A stretch of DNA of 64,000 bases from CAVTQY01 sp963736975 (GTDB taxonomy: Bacteria > Pseudomonadota > Alphaproteobacteria > Acetobacterales > Acetobacteraceae): contig CAVTQY010000001.1 in the NCBI GenBank assembly GCA_963736975.1, forward strand, positions 2,728,001 through 2,792,000, written 5' to 3'. Shown here in pieces: positions 18,352 through 27,083 of the stretch. The notes below the pieces were generated by a model. The model ran no database searches and was not told the origin of the DNA. It was given only the letters and a program-made list of their open reading frames with translations. The position numbers and the translations under genes are program-made. Numbering within the stretch: the stretch's first letter is position 1; the number at the start of each line of letters is the position of its first letter.

Positions 18352-19296
18352 GTGGACGTCGTGGTCGAGAACGTGCTGAACGCGCTCGCCGCCGGGTTGA
18401 TCATCGGCTGCCTCTACGGGCTGATGTGCATCGGGCTCGGGCTGATCTTCGGCATCATGAGGGTGGTGAACTTCGCCCAGGGCGAGCTGCTGATGCTGGG
18501 GATGTATGTCAGCCTGTACCTCGTCGGCGTGTGGGGCGTGCTGGCATTTCTCGGACCCGCGGCGCCGTTCGTCGGCGCGCTGATTGCCGCACCGGTGCTG
18601 TTCGCCGGAGGCGCGCTGTTGCACCGGCTGCTGCTGCGGCGCGTATCAGGGCTGAGCACGTCCGGGCTGTTGGATGAAGGCGCGTTCGGCCAACTTATTA
18701 TCACCCTCGGCCTGTCGCTTATTCTGCAGAATGCCGGGCTGATCCTGTTCGGCTCCAGTCCGCGCAGCGTGCTGACACCGCTCGCCGCCCATGCCTTCAT
18801 ACTTCCCATTACCGGCGATGCCATGCTGTTCCTCAACAAGGCGCGGCTGCTAGCCTGTTGTGTGGCGATCCTTGTCGCCGTTGCGCTTTGGCTGCTGATG
18901 GAGCGCACGCGGATGGGCAAGGCACTGCGGGCGGCGGCCGACAATCCGGTGGCCGCCACCTATATGGGCATCGACGTGGACCGGGCGTACCGCATCGCCT
19001 TCGGGCTCGGCGCGGGAATCACGGCGGTCGCAGGCGGGTTGATGGCGACGTATCTGTCGTTCACGCCGTTCGTCGGGCTCGACTACGTGATCATCATGTA
19101 TTCGGGCGTGGTGCTGGGCGGGATGGGCAGCATCCTCGGCGCCTTCTGGGGCGGGCTCACCGTCGGCTTCGTGCAGCAATGCTCGGCATTGGTGCTGCCG
19201 CCGCAATTGCAGAACGCGGCGATCTTCGTGGTGTTTCTGTTGATCGTGACGCTGCGACCGCAGGGCCTGTTCGGCCGGTCGGCCGAACGCGCATGA
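18352..19296 (+). CDS. livH: Branched-chain amino acid-type ABC transporter permease LivH
   Basis: 314-residue inner-membrane permease. GTG 18352 is the start because GGGGAGG sits 5 nt upstream; the open frame continues up to 18292 without such a site. Motifs ALAAGLIIGCLYGLMCIGLG at the N-terminus and VLGGMGSILGAFWGGLTVGF near the C-terminus are characteristic. It forms the channel with the LivM half of the next gene, whose start overlaps its stop (ATGA). The ligand may be a branched-chain amino acid, urea, amide or aromatic acid; HAAT transporters vary. Confidence 0.93.
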   Translation: MDVVVENVLNALAAGLIIGCLYGLMCIGLGLIFGIMRVVNFAQGELLMLGMYVSLYLVGVWGVLAFLGPAAPFVGALIAAPVLFAGGALLHRLLLRRVSGLSTSGLLDEGAFGQLIITLGLSLILQNAGLILFGSSPRSVLTPLAAHAFILPITGDAMLFLNKARLLACCVAILVAVALWLLMERTRMGKALRAAADNPVAATYMGIDVDRAYRIAFGLGAGITAVAGGLMATYLSFTPFVGLDYVIIMYSGVVLGGMGSILGAFWGGLTVGFVQQCSALVLPPQLQNAAIFVVFLLIVTLRPQGLFGRSAERA

Positions 19297-21089
19297 GAGA
19301 GGGAGCAACGCGGCGGCTGCGGCGAGACGGTGTGGCACTCGCGGTGTGTGCGGTCTTGTATCTGTTGCTGTCCGCGGCAGTCACCAACAGCTACTACCAG
19401 CTTATCCTGACGCTGGTGCCGATCTGGGCGGTTATGGGTCTGTCGTGGAACCTGATCTCCGGTTACAGCGGCCAGGTTTCGTTCGGGCACGCAGCGTTTT
19501 TCGGTCTGGGCGCCTATACCGTGACCTTGGCGCTGGTTTACTGGCAGCTCACGCCCTGGCTGGGCATTCCATTGGGGATGCTGGTCGGCGCGGCCGCCGC
19601 GGTGCTAATCGGCATGCCGACGTTCCGGTTGCGCGGACATTACTTCGCGCTGGCGATGCTCGCCTATCCGCTGGCCATTCTGTATGTGCTGGAATATCTG
19701 GGCTTTCAGGAAGTGCCGCTGCCGATGCACCGGGTGCATCCGGTGCTGTTCCTGCAATTCACCGAGCCACGGCTTTACACGCTGGTTGCCGTGGGCCTGC
19801 TGGTGCTGGCGATGCTCGCGTCGATGGCGGTGGAGAATGCGCGTTTTGGCCTGGCGCTGATGGCGATCCGGCAGAACGAGCTGGCGGCGGAGGCGGCGGG
19901 CATCGATACGTGGCGATGGAAGATGCGGGGCCTGGTTGCCTCCGGCGCAATGGCCGCGGCGGCGGGCGGGCTGTATGCGTGCGTGCTGCTGGTGGTGACG
20001 CCTGACTCGGTGTTCGGCGTGTTGGTGTCGGCGCAGGCGCTGGTGGTCACGCTGTTCGGCGGCGTGGCGACGATGTGGGGGCCGGTGATCGGCGCGGCTG
20101 TGCTTATTCCGCTCGCCGAGATGCTGAACGCGCGGCTGGGGAACGTCGTCCCCGGCATACAGGGGGTGGTGTATGGGGTGGCGATCATCGCGATCATGCG
20201 GATGGCGCCAGAGGGGCTGTTCTGGATGTTTCCCTCACCGGCCCGGCTTCACCGTGCGACCTCTCCCGCAAGCGGGAGAGGTGAAATTGTTGACCGCCGC
20301 GATACTTCACCTCTCCCGCTTGCGGGAGAGGTCGGTTGGCGCAGCAAACCGGGTGAGGGCCTGGAGGTGCGCGGTCTGTCGCGCAGCTTCGGCGGCCTGC
20401 GCGCGGTGGACGATATCACCTTCACCGTGCGGGCCGGCGAGATCCTCGGGATCATCGGTCCGAACGGCGCCGGCAAAACCACGCTGTTCAACCTCCTGAA
20501 CGGCGTGTTGCCCGCGGATGCCGGAAGCGCCCGCCTCGCGGGACGCGAGATGCTCGGGCGCAAAGTGCACCAGATCGCGCGCATGGGGGTGGGACGCAGC
20601 TTTCAGGTGGTGCGCAGTTTTCCGCGTCTGCCGCTGCTCGACAATGTGGTCGTGGGTGCATACGGCGCAGGACTGGACGATCGTGCGGCGGTCGCCGCGG
20701 CAAGCGGCGCGCTCGACACCGTGGGCCTGCTGACGATCGCCGGCCGTCCCGCGGGGCTGCTCACCAACAAAGAGCTGCGGCTGATGGAGCTGGCGCGTGC
20801 GCTCGCCGGCGGGCCGCGGCTGTTGCTGCTGGACGAAACACTGGCCGGCCTGGGGCACGCGGAATGCGACGAGCTGCTCGACGTGCTGCGCCGGCTGCGT
20901 GACGGCGGACTGACCATCGTCATCATCGAACATACGATGCACGCGATGCTGCGCCTGGCGGATCGCTTCCTGGTGCTGGACCACGGGCGGGTGCTAACCG
21001 AAGGCAGCCCGCGCGCGGTGCTGGAAGACCGCGCGGTGATCGAAGCGTATCTCGGCCGCAAATGGCTGGAACGACAATGCTCCGCGTGA
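19293..21089 (+). CDS. LivM permease fused to LivG ATP-binding subunit
   Basis: 598 residues. Residues 1 to about 315 are a LivM permease (LSWNLISGYSGQVSFGHAAF; VTLFGGVATMWGPVIGAAVL). Residues from about 355 are an ABC ATPase with Walker A GPNGAGKTT at 389-397 and Walker B RLLLLDETLAGL. The signature loop reads LLTNKELRLMELARALAG in place of LSGGQ, as in a divergent LivG subgroup. The linker (about 322-356, e.g. TSPASGRGEIVDRRD) is a translated palindromic repeat pair at 20260-20331. The gene overlaps livH by 4 nt and the next ATPase gene. A membrane permease carrying its own ATPase is known in this family; the repeat linker is unusual. Confidence 0.9.
   Translation: MREGATRRLRRDGVALAVCAVLYLLLSAAVTNSYYQLILTLVPIWAVMGLSWNLISGYSGQVSFGHAAFFGLGAYTVTLALVYWQLTPWLGIPLGMLVGAAAAVLIGMPTFRLRGHYFALAMLAYPLAILYVLEYLGFQEVPLPMHRVHPVLFLQFTEPRLYTLVAVGLLVLAMLASMAVENARFGLALMAIRQNELAAEAAGIDTWRWKMRGLVASGAMAAAAGGLYACVLLVVTPDSVFGVLVSAQALVVTLFGGVATMWGPVIGAAVLIPLAEMLNARLGNVVPGIQGVVYGVAIIAIMRMAPEGLFWMFPSPARLHRATSPASGRGEIVDRRDTSPLPLAGEVGWRSKPGEGLEVRGLSRSFGGLRAVDDITFTVRAGEILGIIGPNGAGKTTLFNLLNGVLPADAGSARLAGREMLGRKVHQIARMGVGRSFQVVRSFPRLPLLDNVVVGAYGAGLDDRAAVAAASGALDTVGLLTIAGRPAGLLTNKELRLMELARALAGGPRLLLLDETLAGLGHAECDELLDVLRRLRDGGLTIVIIEHTMHAMLRLADRFLVLDHGRVLTEGSPRAVLEDRAVIEAYLGRKWLERQCSA
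20260..20331. repeat. Pair of inverted palindromic repeats inside a coding sequence
   Basis: Two 22-nt palindromes, CCTCTCCCGC-AA-GCGGGAGAGG at 20260-20281 and its TT-loop version at 20310-20331, face each other with GTGAA..TTCAC extensions, so the whole block can also fold as one larger hairpin. This is the common alphaproteobacterial intergenic repeat. Here it lies in frame within the LivM-LivG gene and is translated. A related, degraded copy is at 61463-61530. Confidence 0.9.
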
Positions 21090-21793
21090 CCGAGCTTGCG
21101 GTTGCCTATGGCGGCCTGCGCGCGCTCGCCGGCGTGTCGTTGAGTGTGGGTGACGGACAGTTCGTCGCTGTTGTGGGACCGAACGGGGCCGGCAAGACGA
21201 CGCTGTTCAAAGCAATCGCCGGGATCGTCCGGCCGCTGGCCGGGACGATCAGTTGCGCCGGCAAGGACCTGCTGGCGCGGCCGGCGGCGGCGCGCGCGCA
21301 TCTCGGGATCGCGCATGTGCCGGAAGGGCGGCAGGTGTTCAAGACGCTGACGGTGCGCGAGAACCTGGAGATGGGCGCCTATACGGCGGCCGGGCGGCGC
21401 GGTTTCGCGCACCGGCTGGAGCGCATTCATGCGCTGTTTCCCATCCTGGCCGAGCGGGCGGCGCAGCTTGCCGGCACGCTGTCCGGCGGCGAGCAGCAGA
21501 TGCTGGCGATCGGGCGCGGTCTGGCATCGGCGCCGCGCCTGTTGATGCTGGACGAGCCATCGCTCGGCTTGGCGCCTTCGGTCGCGGACCTGATATTCGA
21601 GCGCATCGCGCAGATCCACCGGGAGGACGGGATCGCCATCCTGCTGGTGGAGCAACGGGTCGCCGAGGCGCTGGAACTGGCCGACCACGGGTATGTGCTG
21701 GAGACCGGGCGCGTGGTTCTGGATGGCCCGTATCAGGCGCTGCTTGCGGATGACCGCGTGCGGCGCTCCTATCTCGGTCTGGGCGCGATCTGA
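21077..21793 (+). CDS. livF: Branched-chain amino acid-type ABC transporter ATP-binding protein LivF
   Basis: 238 residues from ATG 21077 (GGAA 6 nt upstream); ATG 21062, five codons earlier, is possible. Walker A is GPNGAGKTTLF, the signature TLSGGEQQMLAIGRGLA, Walker B RLLMLDEPSLGLAP, and the switch His is replaced by a Q-type loop LLVEQRVAEAL. It partners the LivG half of the preceding fusion; the start lies inside the end of that gene. It supplies the second nucleotide-binding domain of the transporter. Confidence 0.94.
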   Translation: MLRVTELAVAYGGLRALAGVSLSVGDGQFVAVVGPNGAGKTTLFKAIAGIVRPLAGTISCAGKDLLARPAAARAHLGIAHVPEGRQVFKTLTVRENLEMGAYTAAGRRGFAHRLERIHALFPILAERAAQLAGTLSGGEQQMLAIGRGLASAPRLLMLDEPSLGLAPSVADLIFERIAQIHREDGIAILLVEQRVAEALELADHGYVLETGRVVLDGPYQALLADDRVRRSYLGLGAI

Positions 21794-21821
21794 TAGGGCG
21801 GCCGATCAGCGGGGTGACAGA

Positions 21822-22054
21822 ATGCCTGAGCCGAGCCTGGAGTTATTACAGCAGATGGTGCAGCGTGTTCTCGATGCACAGACCATGCTGCGCGAGGATA
21901 ACCGGCAGATGCGTCGGCGTTTGTCGCGGATCGAGCATGCGCTGCTATCGCTGCAGCGCGCCACGTCGATCGGAGCGAGCAGGACACTGAGATACAGGAC
22001 CAGATTGACCGGCTGATCTCGCGGCTTGAGCGTCTTGAGGAGCACACGGGTTGA
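21822..22054 (+). pseudogene. Small coiled-coil protein, frame-disrupted
   Basis: ATG 21822 starts MPEPSLELLQQMVQRVLDAQ and runs as a helical heptad-like sequence to SLQRA, where the frame breaks at about 21959. In the alternative frame the coiled coil continues as HVDRSEQDTEIQDQIDRLIS and ends RLERLEEHTG at TGA 22052-22054, just before the ribosome site of the binding-protein gene. Removing two bases (one GC of GCGCGC-like sequence) or adding one joins them into a 76-residue protein. As written, the frame instead ends at 22016 (64 residues). Short coiled-coil proteins of this kind are common in the order, but their function is unknown. Confidence 0.5.
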
Positions 22055-22079
22055 ACCGGACGGCGGAGGGAGGAAGAAG

Positions 22080-23306
22080 ATGACGCAACTTGTTGGGCGC
22101 CGCACGAGTTTGGCGCTGGGCGGCGCTGCGGCGCTGGCCTGGCGAGCACGCGCACAAACACCGCAGGAGATAGAAATCGCGCTGTTGGTGCCGCTGACTG
22201 GCCCCTGGGCGCGCGAGGGCATCCTCGAGCGGATGGGCGCCGAGATGGCGGTGGACGACATCAACGCCGCCGGCGGGATTAAGGCGCTCGGTGGCGCGAA
22301 GCTGAAGCTGCTGGTATACGACACGCAGGACACGGCGGAGAAGGCGAAGGACGCGGCGCAACGGCTGTTGGCGGAGAACCCGGGCGTGGTCGGCGGCATC
22401 GGCTGTTGGCTGAGCACTTTTACCCTGGCAGCGACCGAAGTGACCGAACGGGCGAAGCTGCCCTGGCTGACGCTGTCTTACTCCGATGCGATCACCGATC
22501 GCGGCTTTCATTATGTGTTCCAGACCTCGCCCACGGCCAACAAGCAGGCCGAGGACGTGGTGCCGATCATCATGAACCTGGCGCAGGCGACCACCGGCAA
22601 GCGCCCGACCAAGGTCGCGATCATCGGCGACAACACCGCAGCGAGCGTGAGTTTTTTGAAACCGATCCGCGCGCATATCCTGAAGGACGAAAAGCTCACG
22701 GCGGTGGTCGATAAGATCTACACGCCGCCGCTGGCGGATGCGACGACGCTCGTGCAGCCGGTGCGGGCGGCGCGGCCGGATTTCGTGCTGCTGCTCTCGA
22801 CCAATGTGCCGGACGACAAGCTGCTGGCGGATGCTTTCACCGAATACGGCATGGGCGGCGGCAAGCTGCCGCTGATCGGCAATGGCGGGCATTGGGCGAC
22901 GCCCGAGCTGTTGAAGACCACCGGCGCCGACATCCTGCAGGGCATCATCGTCGGCCTGGCCAACTGGCCGGGCAAGGACCTCGACGCGCTGTCGGCGCGG
23001 TTCGTCAAGCGTACCGGCGAGCAGTGGTTCGGCCACGATTCCATCTTCGCTTATGCGCATGTCAGCATCCTGGCCTGGGCGCTGAACAAGGCCGGCGCCC
23101 CGGACCGGGAGAAGGTTGCCGATGCAATCCGAACCATGGACATCACCGACGGTCCGGCGATTTATTGCCCGGGGCATCACCTCAAATTCGACGATAAGGG
23201 ACGGCGCGTGGATGCCGAGTTGGTAGTCGTGCAGTGGCAGAATGGCCGGCCGGTGACGGTCTTCCCGCAGGACATGGCGGTGGCCAAGCCGATCTGGGGA
23301 GCCTGA
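22080..23306 (+). CDS. Branched-chain amino acid-type ABC transporter substrate-binding protein
   Basis: 408-residue periplasmic binding protein of the LivK/ANF-receptor family. The strong ribosome site GGAGGGAGGAAG precedes ATG 22080; the open frame reaches 22026 but that part has no such site. Leader RRTSLALGGAAALAWRARAQ has a twin-arginine start, suggesting Tat export. Motifs EIALLVPLTGPWAREG and GGIGCWLSTFTLAATEVTER are typical. It supplies the ligand to LivH/LivM-LivG/LivF encoded upstream in the same orientation. Confidence 0.93.
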   Translation: MTQLVGRRTSLALGGAAALAWRARAQTPQEIEIALLVPLTGPWAREGILERMGAEMAVDDINAAGGIKALGGAKLKLLVYDTQDTAEKAKDAAQRLLAENPGVVGGIGCWLSTFTLAATEVTERAKLPWLTLSYSDAITDRGFHYVFQTSPTANKQAEDVVPIIMNLAQATTGKRPTKVAIIGDNTAASVSFLKPIRAHILKDEKLTAVVDKIYTPPLADATTLVQPVRAARPDFVLLLSTNVPDDKLLADAFTEYGMGGGKLPLIGNGGHWATPELLKTTGADILQGIIVGLANWPGKDLDALSARFVKRTGEQWFGHDSIFAYAHVSILAWALNKAGAPDREKVADAIRTMDITDGPAIYCPGHHLKFDDKGRRVDAELVVVQWQNGRPVTVFPQDMAVAKPIWGA

Positions 23307-23310
23307 AACT

Positions 23311-24114
23311 ATGCCGGAAACGCCGGTTTATGAGATCTATGCGGTACGGTATGCGCACAACGCGCTGGCGCGGCGGTCGGGCAATTTCCTCGGCGGCGAT
23401 CCGCATGACGCGCCGATGCCGCTCGATTACTTTGTGTGGGCGATCAAAGGGCCGCGAACTTTCATCCTGGATACCGGTTTCGACGCCGCGATGGGGCGGA
23501 AGCGCGGGCGGGAGTTCCTGCGGTCACCGGCGGTCGGGCTGAAGGCGGTGGGCGTCGAGCCGGATGCAGTTGAGGACGTGATCGTCTCCCATATGCATTA
23601 CGATCATTGCGGCAATTACGACCTGTTCCCGCGCGCCCGGTATCATTTGCAGGACCGGGAGATGGGATTCTGCACCGGGCGCTGCATGTGCCATGCGGCG
23701 CTGCGGATGGCGTTCGAGGAAGACGACGTGATCGCGATGCTGCGGAAGCTATTCGCCGGACGCGTGCAGTTTCATGACGGCGTGGAGGAGATCGCGTCGG
23801 GGCTGTCGGTGCATCACGTGGGCGGGCACAGCAAGGGCTTGCAGGTGGTGCGGGTATGGACGCGGCGCGGCTGGATGGTGCTCGCGGCCGATGCCAGCCA
23901 TTTCTATGCCAATATGGAGGAAGGGCGGGCGTTTCCGATCATCCACAACCTGGAAGATACGCTCGAGGGATATGCGACGCTGCGGCGGCTGGCGAGCGCA
24001 CCGGGCAACATCATTCCGGGGCATGATCCGCTGGTGCTGGCGCGTTATCCGGCGGCGGCGAAGGGGTTGGAGGGGATTGCGGTGCGGTTGGATGTAGAGC
24101 CGAAGGCGGCATAG
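23311..24114 (+). CDS. MBL-fold metallohydrolase, N-acyl-homoserine-lactonase-like
   Basis: 267 residues, 4 nt after the binding-protein gene and probably cotranscribed. The metal-binding motif HMHYDHCGNY fits HxHxDH; further ligands are seen in VGGHSKGLQ, AADASHFY and IPGHDPLVLARYP. Length and order of motifs match the AHL-lactonase / AttM branch of the beta-lactamase fold. Placement in a liv-type operon suggests that it hydrolyses a lactone or ester derived from the imported compound; quorum quenching is only one option. Confidence 0.9.
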   Translation: MPETPVYEIYAVRYAHNALARRSGNFLGGDPHDAPMPLDYFVWAIKGPRTFILDTGFDAAMGRKRGREFLRSPAVGLKAVGVEPDAVEDVIVSHMHYDHCGNYDLFPRARYHLQDREMGFCTGRCMCHAALRMAFEEDDVIAMLRKLFAGRVQFHDGVEEIASGLSVHHVGGHSKGLQVVRVWTRRGWMVLAADASHFYANMEEGRAFPIIHNLEDTLEGYATLRRLASAPGNIIPGHDPLVLARYPAAAKGLEGIAVRLDVEPKAA

Positions 24115-24119
24115 CGGGA

Positions 24120-24704
24120 TCAGGCGGCGATCACCTCCAGTTCCCCGTCCTGCGGCTGGCCGGCGTTCACGGCGGTGATGTCCTGCGGACAGGCGGACAC
24201 CGCGACCACCAGATCGATCGCGGCGCGCAGCAGCACATAGCTTCCCGGTTGATTTGTCGGGGGCAATCGGTCCAAACGGCCGTTGCTGTCAACCGGTACG
24301 TTCATGAACGCGTTGAACGGGGAAGGAGTTCATGGGATCTGCACGCCAAGCGTCGCCAGCGCTTCGTGCAGGTTGTCCGAACAGTTTCGGTGATACGCAG
24401 TGACGCCGAGCTCCCGATATATCCACAGATTGCAGGCGCAGAGCAGGATATCGTGACGGCCTTGCGACGTGTCCTCCTCGATCGTCAGCAGCGGGCGGCG
24501 GTGATTGCTGATCAGTGAATCGCTACGACCGACATAGATGCGACTGTTGCGCGACCGGGTATGAGCCATCGACATATACTCGGGGTGCTCGGCGGCGCTG
24601 AAGGCCCAGGTGTCCAGCACCTGGTTACCGCGCGGGTTGATCAGCTTCAGGGCGTCGCCGGCTTTTACCGTGACGGCGACACCGTGCCGGGCGGGAATGC
24701 GCAT
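24120..24704 (-). pseudogene. DUF1989 urea carboxylase-associated protein, broken by in-frame TGA
   Basis: Two parts in one frame form a DUF1989 (UAAP-type) protein of about 194 residues: ARHGVAVTVKAGDALKLINP, DTWAFSAAEHPEYMSMAHTR, then a TGA at 24330-24332 right after TLGVQIP, then TPSPFNAFMNVPVDSNGRL and AIDLVVAVSACPQDITAVN. The family would have a sense codon (aromatic residue) at the stop. Proteins of this family accompany urea carboxylase/allophanate or amino-acid transport genes. It follows the disrupted permease by 14 nt, so a whole small operon appears to be decaying. Confidence 0.8.
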
Positions 24705-24718
24705 GATCGTTTCCTTTG

Positions 24719-25366
24719 TCAGCCGCGCAGTGCGCGCGGCACGGTGCGAGAGGCGGCGAGATGCCGTTCGAGTGCTTTTACCCCGAGACTCGCCGGGATA
24801 CTTATGGCGACATAGATGAAGAAAATGATGGTGTAAACCTGGAGATATTTGAAGGTATCAGCGGCGATCAACTAGCCGCGGAAGATCAGTTCGCCGATCG
24901 AGATGGTTGAGACCAATGCGGTGTCCTTGAACAGCGAGATAAAATAGTTCCCGACAGGCGGCAGCACGATACGGATAGCCTGCGGCAGCACCACCAGCCG
25001 GAGGATCAGGCCGTGGCGGAGGCCGATCGCCTCGGCGGCCTCCCACTGGCCCTTTTCTACCGCCAGGATGCCGGCCCGGAACACTTCGCTCGGATAGGCG
25101 CCGTAATTGATTGCCAAGCCGAGCATGCCGGAGACGATCGCCGGCATGCGGATACCGACGAAAGGAAAGACGTAGTAGATGTAAAAAAGCTGCAGCAGCA
25201 GCGGCGAGCCACGTATCAGCTCCACGAAGACGGTGCTGGCCCAGTAGGTTGCGCTTTTCTGCGGCTTGAGCCGTGCAAGTGCGAGCAGCAGCCCCAGCAG
25301 CATCGCCAAACCCAACCCTACCAGCAAACAGGTGGTGGGGAACGACCGGCACGATGACGATCGCAA
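24719..25366 (-). pseudogene. Amino-acid ABC transporter permease (HisM/GlnP type), disrupted
   Basis: The frame encodes ELIRGSPLLLQLFYIYYVFP, GLAINYGAYPSEVFRAGIL and GQWEAAEAIGLRHG (EAA loop), all typical of polar amino-acid permeases. A TAG at 24872-24874 follows ELIFRG, where the family has Gln; beyond it the same frame resumes LIAADTFKYLQVYTIIFFIY to a normal end at 24719. The N-terminus is also abnormal: only a TTG start is available and the first helix is shortened (LLVGLGLAMLLGLLLALARL). A CAG-to-TAG change explains the stop. Together with the downstream DUF1989 pseudogene it marks a lost urea/amino-acid uptake locus. Confidence 0.8.
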
Positions 25367-25435
25367 TCCGGTGGCACGGTGGATGCGAACATAGGTGCTT
25401 AGATGGGGTAACGGGCCGGCGGCGAGCTAAAGGAT

Positions 25436-26344
25436 TCAGATCACATGATCGGGCCGCAAGCGGCACAGCTCGGCGTCGGTCTCGGTTTCGACCTGCACCG
25501 TGGTGTGGCCGATCCCGAAGCGCTCGCGCAACTGCACAGACAATTCATGCAAGCGCCTGTCGTCGACGGTGCCCTGGCAAACGAGGTGCGCCGTCAGCGC
25601 AGTCTCGGTGGTACTCAGACCCCAAATATGCAGATCGTGGATCTCGACCACGCCCGGCAGTCCGGCGAGATAGTCCTGCACCTCCTGACGTGAGACGCCC
25701 TCCGGCACGGCATCCATTGCCAGATCGATGCTCTCGCGCAGCAGGCGCCATGTTCCGATCGTGATGGCCGCCACAAGCAGCAGGCTGACCACCGGGTCTG
25801 GCCAGAGCCAGCCGGTGAAGCGGATCAGGACCGCCGCGGCGACAACGCCCGCCGACAGGCCGGCGTCGCTCGCCATGTGCACGAAGGTGGCCCGGAGGTT
25901 GAGGTCGCCGGTACGTCCGCGCGCGAACAGGAGGGCGGTCGCTCCGTTGACCAGGATACCCGCGGCGGCGATGGCGATCACCACAAGCGTGGCGATCGGC
26001 TCGGGCGAGACAAGGCGGCGAATGGCCTCGACGCCGATCGCGCCGACGCTGATCAGCAGCACGGCGGCGTTGATCAGTGCCGCAAGAATGGAGCTGCGAC
26101 CCCAACCATAAGTGCGCCGCCTGGTGGGCGGCCGTTGGCCGAGCCAGCTCGCGGCCCAGGCCAGCAACAGACCCAGCACGTCGCCCAGGTTGTGGACCGC
26201 ATCAGCCAGCAAGGCCACGGAATGGCCGGCCAGACCGCCAAGCACCTCGGCGGCAACAAATGCGGTGTTCAGGGCCGCGCCGATGGCGAACGCCCAGTCA
26301 TGATTACCGCCGGACTCGGGGTGATGGTGGTGGTCGTGCGGCAT
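25436..26344 (-). CDS. Cation diffusion facilitator family metal exporter (ZitB/CzcD type)
   Basis: 302 residues from ATG 26344, which gives the usual His-rich N-terminus PHDHHHHPESGGNHDW; the open frame reaches 26467. Six membrane helices; the metal sites are in LLADAVHNLGDVLGLL (helix 2) and FVHMASDAGLSAG (helix 5). The C-terminal cytoplasmic domain (VVEIHDLHIWGLSTTETALT) is the ferredoxin-like dimerisation domain. It exports Zn2+, Cd2+ or Co2+ from cytoplasm in exchange for protons. It is transcribed leftwards, divergent from the DedA operon. Confidence 0.93.
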   Translation of the reverse strand: MPHDHHHHPESGGNHDWAFAIGAALNTAFVAAEVLGGLAGHSVALLADAVHNLGDVLGLLLAWAASWLGQRPPTRRRTYGWGRSSILAALINAAVLLISVGAIGVEAIRRLVSPEPIATLVVIAIAAAGILVNGATALLFARGRTGDLNLRATFVHMASDAGLSAGVVAAAVLIRFTGWLWPDPVVSLLLVAAITIGTWRLLRESIDLAMDAVPEGVSRQEVQDYLAGLPGVVEIHDLHIWGLSTTETALTAHLVCQGTVDDRRLHELSVQLRERFGIGHTTVQVETETDAELCRLRPDHVI

Positions 26345-26498
26345 ACCGGCAGGGTAGCCAAGCGACGCAAAACCCGCCACATCCGCGGTTTGCTCGCGGA
26401 TAGATGATGGCCTATAGGCCGCAACCGTCCCATCTGTGGCGCACTCCGGCCGTTTGCCGGTCAACAAAATCGGCTGAAGGACCGACGGTCAGGAACCC

Positions 26499-27083
26499 AT
26501 GTTCGGCGTGTCCGTCGGCTCGCTGGTTGCCTTCGCCGTGCGGCACCCGGTGCTCCAGGCGGGCTCCATCGTCCTCGCCACATTCATCCTGGAGGACGCG
26601 GCGACGATCCTCGCGGCAATGCAGGCATCCGCCGGGACCATTTCGATCCCGCTCGCGATCGGCTCACTGTACGTGGGCATCGTGCTGGGCGACGCCGGGC
26701 TTTACGGGCTGGGGCGGCTGGGCGCGTTGGTGCCCTGGCTGCACCGGGTCCTGCCGCCGCGGCCGACCGAAATGATGCGGGAATGGCTGCAAGGCCGGGT
26801 GTTCAAGGTGGTGCTGATCAGCCGGTTCCTCCCGGGGGTGCGGCTGCCGACCTACACGGCTTGCGGCTTTCTGGGCGCCAGCTTCCGCCCCTTTATCCTG
26901 GCCAGCATGATGGCGACCGTGTTTTGGACTTCGGGGTTGTTCGCGGTCTCGATGAAGATCGGTGACGTGCTGATAGCGCATTTCGGCGTGTGGCGCTGGG
27001 CGGGTATCGTCGGGATGATTATTTTCGTGGTACTGGCCGGCCGATTCGCCACAAGGCTCTGGAAGGACGCACATCAGGAATGA
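26499..27083 (+). CDS. DedA family membrane protein
   Basis: 194 residues with several hydrophobic helices. The family motif ISRFLPGVRLPTYTACGFLG is clear, preceded by FILEDAATILAAMQASAG. DedA/SNARE-associated proteins act in the inner membrane, and members flip undecaprenyl phosphate or other lipids. The operon partner UppP two genes downstream makes C55-P, so recycling of the lipid carrier is a likely role. It overlaps the next gene by 4 nt (ATGA). Confidence 0.92.
   Translation: MFGVSVGSLVAFAVRHPVLQAGSIVLATFILEDAATILAAMQASAGTISIPLAIGSLYVGIVLGDAGLYGLGRLGALVPWLHRVLPPRPTEMMREWLQGRVFKVVLISRFLPGVRLPTYTACGFLGASFRPFILASMMATVFWTSGLFAVSMKIGDVLIAHFGVWRWAGIVGMIIFVVLAGRFATRLWKDAHQE

Noticed and set aside
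18858..19292. N-terminal extension of the LivM-LivG frame
   Set aside because: Reads out of phase through livH; the ATGA overlap at 19293 gives the natural start.
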